From Clonostachys chloroleuca (lineage: Eukaryota; Ascomycota; Sordariomycetes; Hypocreales; Bionectriaceae): 64,000 bases of DNA. Positions 1-14,700 of the stretch are shown piece after piece. Made by a program: the position numbers and the translations under genes. The notes beneath the pieces are model-generated. The model was not told the origin of the DNA. It saw nothing but the letters and a program-made list of their open reading frames with translations, and did not search any database. The stretch's first letter is position 1. Every line of letters starts with the position of its first letter. Location: assembly GCA_037952775.1 (NCBI GenBank), contig JBANAY010000004.1, forward strand, positions 12,586,001-12,650,000. The letters run 5' to 3'.

Positions 1-312
1 TGATGTTCGAAACATAGAATTCGGATCGACGATCCATTTTCAAGATCTTGTCGACCGCGTCAGGGACAAATTTGTGCTGCGAAGGCGATTCAAGATTAAG
101 ATCAAGGATGAAGATATGCCTGAAGGCGATATGATCACCATGGGTGATCAAGATGACCTGGAGATGGCAATTTCGAGTGCAAAGTCGATTGCGAGGTTGC
201 ATGGGCAGGAGCTTGGTAGAATTGAAGTGAGTTTCAAAACCCGAGTAAACATTCCAAGCAACGCAAACAGCTAACCGTTCCTCTTTTTCAGATTTGGATT
301 TTCGAGTCATAA
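1..312 (+). CDS. cdc24: C-terminal PB1 domain of a Cdc24/Scd1-type RhoGEF (5' truncated)
   Basis: The window opens inside this gene. Reading in frame from base 2 to 226, then across an intron at 227-291 (GTGAGT...CAG), gives a PB1 domain ending in IWIFES and a stop at 310-312. The acidic OPCA segment (IKIKDED, then GDMITMGDQDDLEMAI) marks a type I PB1. In fungi that fits the C-terminus of Cdc24, the exchange factor for Cdc42 that docks on the basic PB1 of the scaffold Bem1 to set cell polarity and to feed the NADPH-oxidase regulator NoxR. The catalytic DH-PH part lies outside the window, so the name rests on the PB1 type and its terminal position. Another PB1 protein is possible. Confidence 0.65.
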
Positions 313-1133
313 AAAAACAGATACCCGACAGTCTCACCTGTTTCTCATGAGTTATGATAGCCACATTGTTTTTCTCTTTTCTTCATCATTGTTTTTCATA
401 CTGGCCTACATCGGCATTACGAAGCGTCATTAGCGATATGTTTTCCCTTATCTCTCTTGTTTACACATATAAAGCGGAGGACGACGTCATCAAGCGACTG
501 CAAAGTCGTGGGGTGGACAGCGAGCATTTTCATGTCATTTCCTTTGTTTTACACTCTCATCTAATCGAAGGGCTACTGAGCTTTCTCGGTCCTGCAGGTC
601 TCGTTGCCGAGATTCTAGTAATTTTTCAAAAGTATATAATACAGACTACTCAAGTCAGAATATATGATCTACAGTTTCTATCTTGGAATGCGATGAATGC
701 GCTGCGATGCGGTTGTGAAAGCTTGTCCTAATATATACTGAAACGTAGGTAGACCTTTGTTCCTTTATCCGAGTGTATGTCATTTCTCATCTCACCCCTA
801 GGACAAGCATTTATATAAGTTGTGTTGTACATTGTAGTATTATACAATTAGGCCGAAGAAGAATAAACCCTAATCCCTAATTACCGCGTCGGGATTACCA
901 TTTCCCCTATCATGCCAGTCGCCTTCTGACAGAAGACTACAATCGGGCTCCCAAGCGATTGCCGTATGCCCTAATCCCTAATCCAGCCCCCGTAGCCAGG
1001 GGCTGGGCACTCTTGCGCGTTAGGGACGATGCCTCGACAATTCGTTCAGGTTTGACGTATTGGTATTGTACAAGTATACGTTGATATGATTCTACATTAT
1101 TGGCGCAGAATATCCGTCTTTATCGGCGCCCCC
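313..1133. other. Intergenic, 3' flanks of convergent genes
   Basis: No convincing gene. An open frame at 354-731 has no supporting features and probably lies in the 3' UTR of the upstream gene. Two copies of CCCTAATCCCTAAT (near 867 and 969) give a telomere-like look, and a 7-bp stem (CAGCCCC/GGGGCTG) lies near 983-1005. Confidence 0.5.
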
Positions 1134-4077
<2,944 letters not shown>

Positions 4078-5592
4078 ATGGACGGCTTCGGCTCGCCCGG
4101 TGAGGTGGACATTGATCTCTACGGTAAGCCTCATCCTCTGCACGCCTTCCGTTGCCGCAATACAGGTGTCTAATCCGAAACTACCGCCAGCCCTCCTCGG
4201 TATCGATAAGAACGCAACACCAGATGAAGTCAAGAAGGCCTACCGCAAGGTAAGAACGAGCCCGGATACCCTGCCGAACCTCTCACGGCCCTCAATCCTT
4301 GATATTTTGCATGAACTGTCGCTCATCTGTCTCCCCGCCAGGCTGCCCTGAAGTATCATCCCGACAAGGTCGCCGAGGACCAGCGTGCCGAATCCGAAGT
4401 CAAGTTCAAGGAAGTCACCCAAGCCTATGAGATTCTTAGCGACGATGAGAAGCGCCATCTTTACGACACCCACGGCATGGCCGCCTTCGACAAGTCCCGG
4501 GGCCCTGGACCGGAGGTCGACCTAAACGACATCATCTCCCAGATGTTCGGGTTCGACATGGGCGGTCCCGGCGGCCCTCCCGGCGCTGGAGGACCGAGAC
4601 GGCCGCGCAAGGGCCCCGATGAGCAGCAGGAATACAAGGTCACGCTCGAGGAACTCTACCGCGGTAAGACCGTCAAGTTTGCGGCGAACAAGCAGATCAT
4701 CTGCACCCAGTGCAAGGGCAGCGGCGGCAAGGAGAAGGCCAAGGCGACCACCTGCGACCGGTGCAAGGGCAACGGCATGGTCGAGGCCATCCGGCAGATC
4801 GGTCCCGGCATGATGCGACGCGAGACTGTCATTTGCGACCACTGCCACGGCTCGGGCCAGTTCTACAAGGAGAAGGATCGGTGCAAGAAGTGCAAGGGAA
4901 ACCGCACGGTGCAGGAGAAGAAGGCGATCGAGATGTACATCCCCCGAGGCTCGATGCAGGGCGAGCACATTGTCCTGGAGGGCGAGGCCGATCAGGTTCC
5001 GGATCAGATCCCGGGAGACATTGTGTTCACGCTGGTTGAGGAACCTCATGATACCTTCACGCGCCTCGGATACGATCTTTCTGCTGAGCTGAAGATCTCC
5101 CTGGTTGAGGCGCTGTCTGGGTTCAATCGGACGGTTCTGAAGCACCTCGACGGCCGAGGTATTGCCCTGGAACGGGAGAGGGGCAAGATCCTCCGACCTG
5201 GTGACATTCTCAAGGTTCCTGGGGAGGGTATGCCCATGAAGAGGGGAGAGACCAAGGGCGATCTGTACCTGATTGTCGACATTGAGTTCCCTGAGGATGA
5301 TTTCCTGAAGGAGGACTCTCAGCACGAGACTCTGGCCAAGATGCTGCCCCCGCCACTCCCAAGCGTGGAGGCTGATGAGATAGACGAGGTAGAGTACGAA
5401 GATGACGCAGACATTGAAAAGGTAAGTTTCACCACAACAACCCCTCTTTCTCCGATCCTTTACTGTTTAGAGGACTCTACTGACATGTGGGCGTTGAAGA
5501 TGGGCGAGAACTCGGGAGACCCCCGGTTCGACAACGAATGGGAAGATGACGACGAGATGGGAGAGGGCCAGGCTCAATGCCATACTCAATAA
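4078..5592 (+). CDS. Class A (type I) Hsp40/DnaJ co-chaperone, Xdj1/Ydj1-like
   Basis: Exons 4078-4123, 4191-4249, 4342-5421 and 5500-5592. The first join gives DLYALLGIDKNATPDEVKKAYRK, a canonical J-domain start; the HPD motif follows in AALKYHPDK. Then come a G-rich linker (GGPGGPPGAGG), four CxxCxGxG-type zinc repeats (CTQCKGSG, CDRCKGNG, CDHCHGSG, CKKCKGNR) and the two C-terminal substrate-binding barrels. J-proteins of this class stimulate the Hsp70 ATPase and hold unfolded clients. The N-terminus (MDGFGSPGEVDID) differs from the MVKET start of Ydj1/Mas5, so an Xdj1-type paralogue is more likely. The last four residues, CHTQ, resemble a CaaX box like the one farnesylated on Ydj1. The third intron acceptor (5499) is the least certain boundary. 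Confidence 0.92.
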
Positions 5593-6113
5593 AAAAAAGA
5601 AATCCGGGCCATTTTTTATCCTGATGGTATATTTATATGGTGAGGCATATATTGGGATGGGTTACGACTTTTTATGACGACGACGGGCCTCCGCGTGCTA
5701 AGAGGCTACAATAGACAAGTGGCATTTATGTTAGTGACGAGTTTGTCTTTAATGCGTTGGTCTATTTGTATTGAGGATATCACCACACCACTCTTGGGAA
5801 GATGAGAACGGGGCGCCTGGTGGTGCCGTAGACATGAACAAAAAAAAGCAGGCGGGAGAAGAGACTCCTGCCTCTGATTGTGATAATATGCTTCCTCTCT
5901 TCTCTACACAAGTGACGCGATGGCGAATGCTAAGACTTTGCGAGATATGCAGATGGGATCACAACGGCAACCGACAGGCGAGGAAATAGGACTGAAGGGA
6001 GGGCAAGGCAGACAATAGAACTCGGCATACTTAAATCAAAATCAACCTAAGATAAGTCTATTCTAGGCCATCAACTCATTTTTTTTTTCATCCGCAGCCG
6101 CAGAACAGGCCAT
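5593..6113. other. Intergenic, convergent 3' flanks
   Basis: Lies between the Hsp40 gene and the convergent M15-like gene. No supported coding frame; short A/T-rich tracts typical of 3' UTRs. Confidence 0.4.
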
Positions 6114-6694
6114 TTAGCCACCGTTGGTGTAAAATGTAACATCCCAATGGTTGCCCTCATCCTAGATATACATAGTGTAAGTCACCGTATATAAGCACAA
6201 AAATCAAGGAATCTCAAACTCACGCAGTAGATGTTCCCAGAGGCGGCCTTCCACTGGGGGTAGCCGTCGCCGCGGTCCGCGATCTTGGTGAAGGTGTTCT
6301 TGACGTAGCCGTCGATGCCGGAGCCCTTGCGGAAGTCGAACTTGTAGCCGTTCCAGTGCGAGTAGGTCCCGCTCGCGTGGCCCGTCTCGGTGCCCCCCGT
6401 GACGGTGACGTCGCAGCCGCAGGCCCGCTTGAGGGTGATGGCGCCCTGGACGGTGTCCTCGTTGACCTGCTCGTAGGACGTGCAGGTCGCGACGTTGCGG
6501 TTCGTGCAGCCGCCCGAGGAGGTGGCGGTGATGCCCGCGGCCTTGAGGCGGGTCTCGGCCTGGCTCTGGGTGAGCTTTGCGGCGGTGGTGACGGTGGCGA
6601 GGAGCGTGACGAGGACGACGGAGAACTGAGATGGTTGTTAGACTTCAAGTACTTTTTGACATGTGAGTTGTCGTTGTGTTGAGCTGACCTTCAT
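6114..6694 (-). CDS. Small secreted M15-type (VanY/D-Ala-D-Ala carboxypeptidase-like) zinc peptidase
   Basis: Three exons (6694-6689, 6625-6224, 6161-6114) give 151 residues. The first exon holds only Met-Lys; splicing creates a clean signal peptide (KFSVVLVTLLATVTTAA). The mature part carries SHWNGYKFDF and EGNHWDVTF. These match the M15 signature SxHxxGxAxD...ExxHW: zinc ligands would be H92, D99 and H141, with E138 as the general base. Five cysteines (42, 50, 71, 73, 136) suit an extracellular fold. M15 enzymes cut peptide cross-links of bacterial peptidoglycan, so a role against bacterial walls is plausible but inferred. The long antisense frame over this GC-rich exon is a shadow. The GTCAGC donor of intron 1 is weak but gives the only sensible signal peptide. 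Confidence 0.82.
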
Positions 6695-7808
6695 GATGCT
6701 TGCTTTGTGATCTATGCTGGATTGCTCTCTGATGAGGAGATAGAGACGGCCATTCTAGACAGGAAAAGAGGCCCCTTCTTATACAAGTAGGCTAGAGTCT
6801 ATACTGCATACAAAGTGTTGAGATTGCCGTCACTGGCCGTCGTACATGCAGCTATTACATCTTGGCTGTGGTTTGAGCTTCCCGTTGTGGTTTTCAGCTC
6901 GATCAGCTCGGACGAATGACTGCCGGTGAAACCCTTCGAGGCCGTGGACCCGAGTTTCGGTCCTGCAGCGACGTAATTGAAGTCATGCCTTGGACGCTCT
7001 AATCCAGCTCGCACTACATTCCATAATCTGCATGGCGAGGGCTCGACATGTGGCGGCGATGAAACGATGGATTGGCCGACCCCCTAGTTTGAACAAGGAA
7101 AGACGATGAGGCAAGTGGAGTTGGCGAGGCGGATTGCCCACTAGCGAGGAGAAGTGCCGATGATCTTGGGGACGCCGGGGGAGAGAAAGGGTAGGTGATA
7201 TGCAAGAGTTGGCTGTTGTAGCTGAATCTGGACCCTCGTCTAACTTGGTAATCAACACGATGGAACCCTTGTACTTCAGCCCTTTGGTTCTCGGGTTGGG
7301 CCAGCCATGAAACCAGCTAGGTAGGACTTGTCAATGCAGCTTGATTAATGTTAGATTTGGTCCGGCTGGTCACTAATGGGAGACCGTTCTTCGAAGGGAT
7401 TCACGTGGTGAATTGCTGGTTGGACAGACACTTAACCTTAACGTCAAACTCATGGTTAGTCTTGCGTGACATGTGGGTGAGATATATTGGTTTCATTGTG
7501 ACCTAAAGTAACAGAGCAGACACATGTTAGACGGCGGAAGGATGCCGTGCGTCTGGTTACATCACTGTTAGACAGTTACATGAAAATCCGCTCCAATCTG
7601 GGGTCAAAACCGAAGTACGGAGGTATCCCCCTATCACATTCCCGGTCCCATTCCGCACCACCAACCTCGATCTGAACCCACCGCCACCCGTCCCCTCCCC
7701 CGCCCCTCAAACCAAGCTTGAACCAACATCCATCAGACAATCTCAACAACAGCCAGGGTCTGCTGGAGAGCAGACCAGGCAAATTAAGAACAGCTACACA
7801 CCCTCGCC
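6695..7808. other. Intergenic, divergent promoters
   Basis: About 1.1 kb between divergent starts. Pyrimidine-rich sequence near 7672-7712, just before the Snf8 start, looks like a fungal core promoter/5' UTR. No gene seen. Confidence 0.4.
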
Positions 7809-8597
7809 ATGTCCCGCAAAGGCGTCGGCATCGGCGCCTTCGACCGCTCCCGCCTCACCTCCGCCCACTTCGCCTCCCACGGCTCCAACCTGCGCGCCTC
7901 CAACGCCGACGCCCTCTCGACGCAGCTCTCCGTCTTCCGCTCCCTCCTCCAGCAGTTCGCCCAGACCCACGCCAAGGACATCCGCTCCGACCCGGCCTTC
8001 CGCGCCCAGTTCGCCCGCATGTGCAGCGTCATCGGCGTCGACCCCCTCGCCTCGAGCCACACTAATGAGGGAAGCGGCGGCGGCGGCGGCCTGTGGGCCC
8101 AGCTGCTCGGCGAGAGCGTCAACGACTTCTATTTCGAGCTGGCCGTTAGGGTGGTGGAGGTGTGCGGCGTCACGAGGGGGGAGAACGGTGGGCTGATCGG
8201 CCTCGCTGAGCTGACGGAGCGGGTGTCCAAGGGAAGGATGGAGGGGAGCAGCGAGATATCCGAGGACGACGTGCGGCGCGCCGTCGAGACGCTCAAGCCG
8301 TTGGGGGGCAGTTTTGCCGTGCTGCAGGTCGGGCGGAAGGAGTATATTCGGAGCGTGCCGAGGGAGCTGAGCGGTGACCAGAGGGCTGTCGTGGAGGCAG
8401 TGCAGGTGCTCGGGTATGTGAGTGTTGGGATGCTGCGGGATAACCTGGGGTGGGAAACGGCCAGGTGCAAGACGGTTATTGACGATCTCATGTCCGAGGG
8501 GATGCTGTGGGTTGACAAGCAGACTAAGGGTGAGTGGGAGTACTGGAGCCCGAGTTTCATGGTTGACACGGACGGCGCTGTGAAGGAAGGCGAGTGA
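7809..8597 (+). CDS. snf8: ESCRT-II subunit Snf8/Vps22
   Basis: Single exon, 262 residues, the usual length. The start MSRKGVGIGAFDRSR is typical of Snf8/EAP30, followed by the helical hairpin (LSVFRSLLQQFAQTHAKDIRSD...) and two winged-helix domains ending in GEWEYWSPSFM. ESCRT-II (Snf8, Vps25, Vps36) bridges ESCRT-I and ESCRT-III on endosomes and sorts ubiquitinated membrane proteins into multivesicular bodies; in filamentous fungi it also carries ambient-pH (PacC) signalling. A Gly-rich loop (GSGGGGG) is inserted after the first helical region. Strong codon bias and GC content leave long antisense frames, which I ignore. Confidence 0.96.
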   Translation: MSRKGVGIGAFDRSRLTSAHFASHGSNLRASNADALSTQLSVFRSLLQQFAQTHAKDIRSDPAFRAQFARMCSVIGVDPLASSHTNEGSGGGGGLWAQLLGESVNDFYFELAVRVVEVCGVTRGENGGLIGLAELTERVSKGRMEGSSEISEDDVRRAVETLKPLGGSFAVLQVGRKEYIRSVPRELSGDQRAVVEAVQVLGYVSVGMLRDNLGWETARCKTVIDDLMSEGMLWVDKQTKGEWEYWSPSFMVDTDGAVKEGE

Positions 8598-9217
8598 AGA
8601 GGACATATATCACCAGTTACCTCGAACATGCTTAAACAGCATAAACACCTAAGACCGGTCCGAGAAGCTCAAGCCTATCGGATCTTGAGCCCAAAAACCA
8701 GCATCAAGCTTGATTCATGATATGCCAGAGCCATATATCAGTCGCCCGGCATTATAACGACCACACCACTTCATATGAAATGGACCGCGTCCATGACTTG
8801 CTCAAGATTCTGAGCAATCGGTATGCTACCATGGCGCCGAGTCCATATCCCATAGCTCTGGCCCTCATAGTTGGTACCTACACAGGCCATATGCCTGGGC
8901 AAGATCACGCGAGTGAACATGCCTCAAAAACGGCAACTCAAATAGAAAACTATCCTATCTACCTGACTGCAACCAACACATGAAACATAACATAAAATCA
9001 ATCAGGCCGAAATTTGTACAAGGAGCCTCTAGACAATCATTACCAACAAGGCCAAAGATTCACCCCACCTCAAATCTTGCAACACCCATATCCACGTTTA
9101 GTTGATACTTTTTACTAGTGTGGAAGCCATCCGCGGCAGATGTACCGAACAAGGTCGCTTTTGCTTAGAACCGATTTCTCCAGGAAGAATATTGTTAGAT
9201 ACAGGAGTTGTGCAATT
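8598..9217. other. Intergenic, convergent 3' flanks
   Basis: 3' flanks of snf8 and the Mpv17-family gene. No supported gene. Confidence 0.4.
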
Positions 9218-10233
9218 TCACCGCATCACACGCTCTCCAATTGGTTCACCGTTCAGTTTAGTAAGGGGGTTAGGGCCGATCGGAGGATAGTCCTTGTAGT
9301 CCTCAGGACGGCCGATGCTACCGGGGCCGGGTCGGGGACCGACGCTATCGCCACGGTTGTCACCGAAGTGCTTCTTGCGGAGAGCAGCAAGGCGCTTCTT
9401 CTTTGTGACGGTGTTGATGTAGGTACCAATGACAAACGAGACAATGTTGAAGAATGGTACCCAGAGCTGGTCAGGGAGGAACTTCTGCGCAAAGGCGAGG
9501 CAGATGGGGGAAGTGATCCAGGTCACGCGCATCACCTTCCAGAAACCGACCTTGACGGTGGCGCGAACCTGGTGGTAGGTGCGTGCGCCAGCAATGAGAG
9601 CCATTGCCACCAGGTAGACGGTGTTTTGGATGGGCGCGATCTGAAAGAGTTCTGTAGTTAGTTTGGGTCGCCCGACGTAGAGAAATCAAGTAAGCTTGAG
9701 CGCTTTGTTGGGACATACCAGAATGTTGCTGACGATGATCTGCGTGATCTTGGCCCGGAGGCTGGTACGGCCCTTGAATGTGAATTGCAGGAGCCAGATG
9801 AGGAAATGGCCCAGAGGTGCGCTGATGAGAGCGCCATAGGCGGCCATCTTGGGTACTCTGGAGGTGAAGTAGTTGCCGTGCTTGTTGCGGTCCTTTGCAA
9901 GCCACGAGGCAATGAGTTCCTGAGCACCGGCGAGTGTACCAGCTGTGAGCATCTTGGTCCTCAGCGGGTTGTCCTCGAGCTGCTTCATGTAGGCCTATAG
10001 AAAACAACATGCATTGGTGAGCCTTGGTGCCTCGGTAGAGGGAAACGGTGGTTACGCACAGCGAGATATCCCTTGGTGCCCGCCATCTCCTTGCCGCCGG
10101 TCAGAGCAGTGCCGATGGCGGCGGAGATGGGGTGCTTGCCGCTCGTGCCCGGAATGTTCTGGGGATCACCGGCGATGGCATCACCGGCCGTCTTGAGGGC
10201 CTCCTTCGTCTGCTTCTCGAAGCTCACCGACAT
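9218..10233 (-). CDS. Mpv17/PMP22-family integral membrane protein, possibly Woronin sorting complex WSC
   Basis: Exons 10233-10060, 9994-9719 and 9640-9218; about 290 residues. After a hydrophilic N-terminus comes the family pattern AYMKQLEDNPLRTKMLTAG, then hydrophobic spans with GHFLIWLLQ, IAPIQNTVYL and FLPDQLWVPFFNIVSFVIGTYINT (the conserved W-x-P-x-x-N-F-like signature). A basic, Pro/Gly-rich tail follows (KKKRLAALRKKHFGD...). Members sit in peroxisomal or inner mitochondrial membranes. In Pezizomycotina one paralogue, WSC, sorts Woronin body cores from peroxisomes to the cell cortex, and the overall layout would fit it, but I cannot separate it from other PMP22-like paralogues by eye. 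Confidence 0.88.
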
Positions 10234-11740
10234 GATGGCGGTTCAGGTGTTCGCGCGTGTCAAGTCGTCGGTGGTTGCTGTCGCCGCTGCTCAGAGTCTG
10301 CGAGTGGAAGGAAAGCGTTAGCAAAGGTGAAACGAGGACGGGATCGCATTCCTGAGGTGCAGCAGAGGCGTCTGTGGTGATGTGAGGTCTGAACGTGAAC
10401 GAGGCGCTTCGAATCCATGTCTTGGCTGTCTGGCCAATGGATTTGTTTACCCGCCGAGACTCCCAATCCGGGACAGGGGCAGCGTAGGAACTGCGTGCAT
10501 TGGGTGGGCATGCGGCCGAAATGACGCGACAAATCGGCAGCAAAGGGGCAGAGACTCACCTCCAAGCAGCGTGGTCCAGGTCGTCGATGGTGGTGATGTG
10601 GATGTCGCGAACCGTGTGGAGGGGAGATGATGGAACTGGGCTGGGGGCGGAGACTGAAGGGAAGGGGATCTCATGTCGCGACGGCCTGCTGAGTTGAGCT
10701 GGGCTGGGCTGGGCTGGGCTGGGCTGTGGACTGAGCACTCAAACGGGTGGTTGGCGCCTTGGACCTGAGCTGAGCCATTGGCCAGTGCCATGCCGCCCGT
10801 GATTGGCCCGGCGGCCCCTTGCTATCTAAACACACCGAGGCCGAGGCTACTCCTGGTGGGTCCCGAAACCCCTAGCAACGCTGTCACACTGCCTGATGAC
10901 CGGGATGCTCAAATACCGACATGACAGCGATCATAAACCGGGCGTCCATATCATCTCGGATATAGACTAAGGGAAGTTCCTTGATCACCCTTGATGTATG
11001 AGCAAACGGTCTGGAGTTCCAGCCGATTGCCAGCATCAGGCATCACTAATACAGACCCATGTCGTTGGCTGACGATGTTTATGATCCTGGGGGGCATGTG
11101 CTGTGTCGCGTTGTCAGCCTGTGATTTGATGCAACTAAATTGGCACCCCCCAACCGAAAGTTTACTTGCATACGGAAAGCCATTGCCTGGGTTTGAAAAG
11201 TGGGAAGCTTCCACGATCTGCCATGTTTTTGATCCTTGTAAAGAGCTACCTAGACATTGGAGACCTACCTGCAAGTGAGATCTTCTCTTTACCATGTAGA
11301 GTTGCTCATTCTCTACTACCACCTTCCCGGGTGCTTCCCCTTACCACATATCCCCATAGACTTCAACTAAGTATGGATCCCTCACAGCCCAATAGTGTCA
11401 AGACAACCTGGGCGCTGGGTTGTCCGTTGCTAGAATGGTGATAGCACAGGTTTGATCATCCCGAATTAGACAGTCTCTATCTATGTTTGATCAGACATGT
11501 GATGTTCAACGTAATCATTAGGTCCCCCGAGCCTCCTCCCCTTCAACATAACGAGAGAATAAGGTGTATTAAACAGTAGGAGGATGTAGATTGGTATATT
11601 GAGATATCAGCTAACAGACTGCAGCAAGACAGATTAATACACACAGGATTGTGTTGCTCCTAGGCCACCAAGTTTTAGCAACTTGCTTCTCGAGGTTAAG
11701 ATCAGAGAAAACCCCAAAGGGCAATTTTGATACCGACCTA
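10234..11740. other. Intergenic: promoter of the Mpv17-family gene and downstream flank of the Clr5-ankyrin gene
   Basis: A splice-acceptor-like CTCGCAG upstream of the Mpv17 gene start hints at a 5' UTR intron. Short open frames here have no family features. Contains the GGGCT repeat listed separately. Confidence 0.35.
10701..10725. repeat. GGGCT pentamer x5
   Basis: Five perfect tandem copies of GGGCT, preceded by one imperfect copy, in the upstream region of the Mpv17-family gene. Simple repeat; no function seen. Confidence 0.9.
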
Positions 11741-14700
11741 TTATAGGGGAAGTTGTGGCGGATAGTTCCATCCGCGCTTGCCCGCGAGTATTTGGATGTC
11801 CTTCATCTCACGCTTCTGATCTTCATCGTATGTCTCGTTCACATGCCTCGAGGCATCTTCAAGATCCAATCTATGTACGACTGCATTGTGAAAAGCCCGC
11901 AGCTCTGGTTGTGTACGGAACTGTTCCTCCTTCTGCAACATGTGATCGCGAATTATGTCTGCGACAGCGTTATAACCTTCATCTTCAGCCGTCCACAGAG
12001 CACCTTCATATCCGGTTGAACCCCGATGTGAACTTAATGCTCCCGCATTCAGTAAGAGTTTCGTCATATCGCAGCTGCCGTAGGCAAGGTCTAAGGCCGC
12101 GTATGGCGCTAAGGTCAAAGCCCATGGGTAAATGTTGGGGTCAGCGCCGTGAGCCAATAGAACAATGACGAGTTCAATATTTCCAGAGAACACAGCTGCC
12201 ATTATTGCTGTAAGACCACCAGAGCCGTGTGCAGGGGCAGCATTGACATCTGCGCCTTTCTCGATTAAAAAATTCACGATATCCTTCTGGCGACTCTTAT
12301 CCTTTTCAGACAGAGGATTCCACGCACATATTGCTTGCAGTGATGTTCTACCTCCTGAGCCTCGAGCCGGAGCATTCACATCCGCCCCAACCTCGAACAG
12401 TTGAACCACCAAGCGATAGTTGGCGACAGATGCAGCTGCTTGTATCGGGGTAAATCTGTTGTAGAAGTGCCCTTCTGAATAGGTGTTAATGTCAATGCTC
12501 GCTCGGATAAGCTCCTGGATCATTTCACCACCGACTTTGGCCACAATCATTAGCCCTAGGATTGCTTCGGGGTACGGTGGGAGACCGTACGTGTTACGCA
12601 ACCTATCAATGACTGATGACCGGATGCTGCTCTTGAGGATCCCGAACATATATACTGTCGTAGCTAATGTGTATAGAGCTTGAAGTTCAGCTCTCAACAT
12701 CTTCCCAGCGCTTGGCACCTCGAGTTGATCAAGAAGCCAAGGAACAATCCATGTCGCAGTTCGTATCATAGTCGTTCTAATCAACTCAATAAAGCCTCCC
12801 GCATGCTGGTCGCTCACAGTTCTCTTGAGCTCAGCGCCGCATCCGACTAGATATCGTAACATTTGTTCGTCTAGATTTCTCCAACTCCTGCCGACGAACA
12901 GGAACATTCCTATCACAGTGTTGATTTCTAGACCGTTCCGGGTGTTAATTTCATCTAGAACCGGGCTATTGATGTCCACACCAAAGCCTAATAGCCAGTC
13001 TACTGCTTCATAATTACCAAGTTTTGCAGCTTTCACCAGGGCGGGGGCACCAATCTTTCCAACATCAACGACGTGTTTCCGGAGGACGTCAAGCATATCT
13101 GTACCCTCCTTGGATACCGCGGCACGGAAAATCGACCAAGTAACAATAAGGCCATTCTGGAATAGGTGATCAAGAAACCAAAGACTATCGTGGTCTTCTC
13201 TCCCTCGAGAATGCTTCAGAAGACTTATGCAGCATATTGATAAGTCGGAATGAGGTATTTGAATCCCAATACTTAAGAGACTTTTCACAATTTTGATATT
13301 GAAGAACTTCCACGTGTAATGGGATATAAGTTGCTCTCGAATAACCAGCTCCAGGAACCGGCTCACTTCTGTCGCCGTCTTCGAGCTCCGAGATCTAATG
13401 TATCCTGAGAGTGCTGATTTGCCCTGCATGGCAGCCAGGAGGATTCCGTGCCTTGTTATGGTCATTTCAGCAACTAGACTTCGCGGCTGGATACGGTCGA
13501 ATAACTCCCTGTCACATTGAAAGGTCCAATCTAAATAGGTTGGGTACCAGTATTTAGGGGCTTCAGTCTGTTCTAGAAGTTCTCGGTGTTCGTTACAAGG
13601 CGGATAAGGTGAATCAACATCAGCACCTGCCTTGAGATAGGAGTCAACGACTTGGAGTAGTAGCTCGCGTTGCTTATTTTCCCGCTCAAAAGTCTGTTTC
13701 CGCTTTCTCATTTCGGCAGTTCTCTCAAGAATATAGACAAATTCTGACGTTGAACCTTCGAGCCTATGATTCGGATCGCAACCCTCGATCAATATTTTGA
13801 GGCATGACGCTGAGCCTGCCTCCGCGGCGCAACAAATCGCCCTCCTCCTTTTCTGAGTTTGCTCTGGACAGGCGCCCTTGCCCAGCAGTTTTCCAAGCAA
13901 GTTGCAATTTGAGATAAAGATAGCTGCATGGACAAGGATTTCATCATTTTCCGTCAGCCACTTGGTTCGGTGTAGGGCTACCTTTATCAACGAGCAAGTC
14001 ATAGAATTAATATCAATATCTCGCCATATCTGTGAAGTATCTCGATTTACATTTGATAAAATGTTGATCACAATGTGAAGCAATCCCTCCCAGGCGGCAT
14101 AGATAGACGGAAAGTCGTTTTGGAAGAGTGAAACTATGGTGTCTGGAGGGAGCTGAAGAAGAGCCTTTATCAGTTCGACTGTATTCAAGTCCGTAGAATG
14201 TAATAACGAATTTGAAAGTAAATAGACGGCCTGGGCCAGGAAACAGTAGACTTCCATGTTCGAAGATGGGTTTAACCTCGAGGCTATCTGTCGAATCTCC
14301 CAAGGGGCAGGGAAGGTCGTATCGCACATTCGGGCCAACGCAAGCCCCGAGGTATCCGTAGAGAAACAATCTCGGGGTATGAGACTATAAATAATGCCGT
14401 TGGATATTTGGTGTTTGATTTGAGCGTTGCTCTCGCCTTTTAGAAATGCTTTAACACCCGGTCAAAGAAAAGTTCCTTCTATAGGCAGGTAGAATGTAGG
14501 TAGTTACCGGAAAGCAAAAGTCGACAGCTTTGCCAGGGTAAATCTTCAAGCAAAAGTTGAACTCTAAAAAACGGCTTGATGCTAGCAGATGAAGCTCCGA
14601 CTTCCGTGTAATTCGATGGAAGTATAATATTTTGAGGTTCTGGGGTAATTTGATCTTCATATGAAGGGTGAGGATTGCAATTGTTTCCTAAGTCTAATTA

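Noticed and set aside
354..731. 125-codon open frame after the Cdc24 fragment
   Set aside because: No domain, signal peptide or splice structure; most likely 3' UTR of the upstream gene.
4522..5325. 267-codon frame antisense to the Hsp40 exon
   Set aside because: Codon-bias shadow of a GC-rich gene; the sense strand carries all J-protein motifs.
7794..8606. 270-codon frame antisense to snf8
   Set aside because: Shadow frame of a strongly biased gene; no family features.
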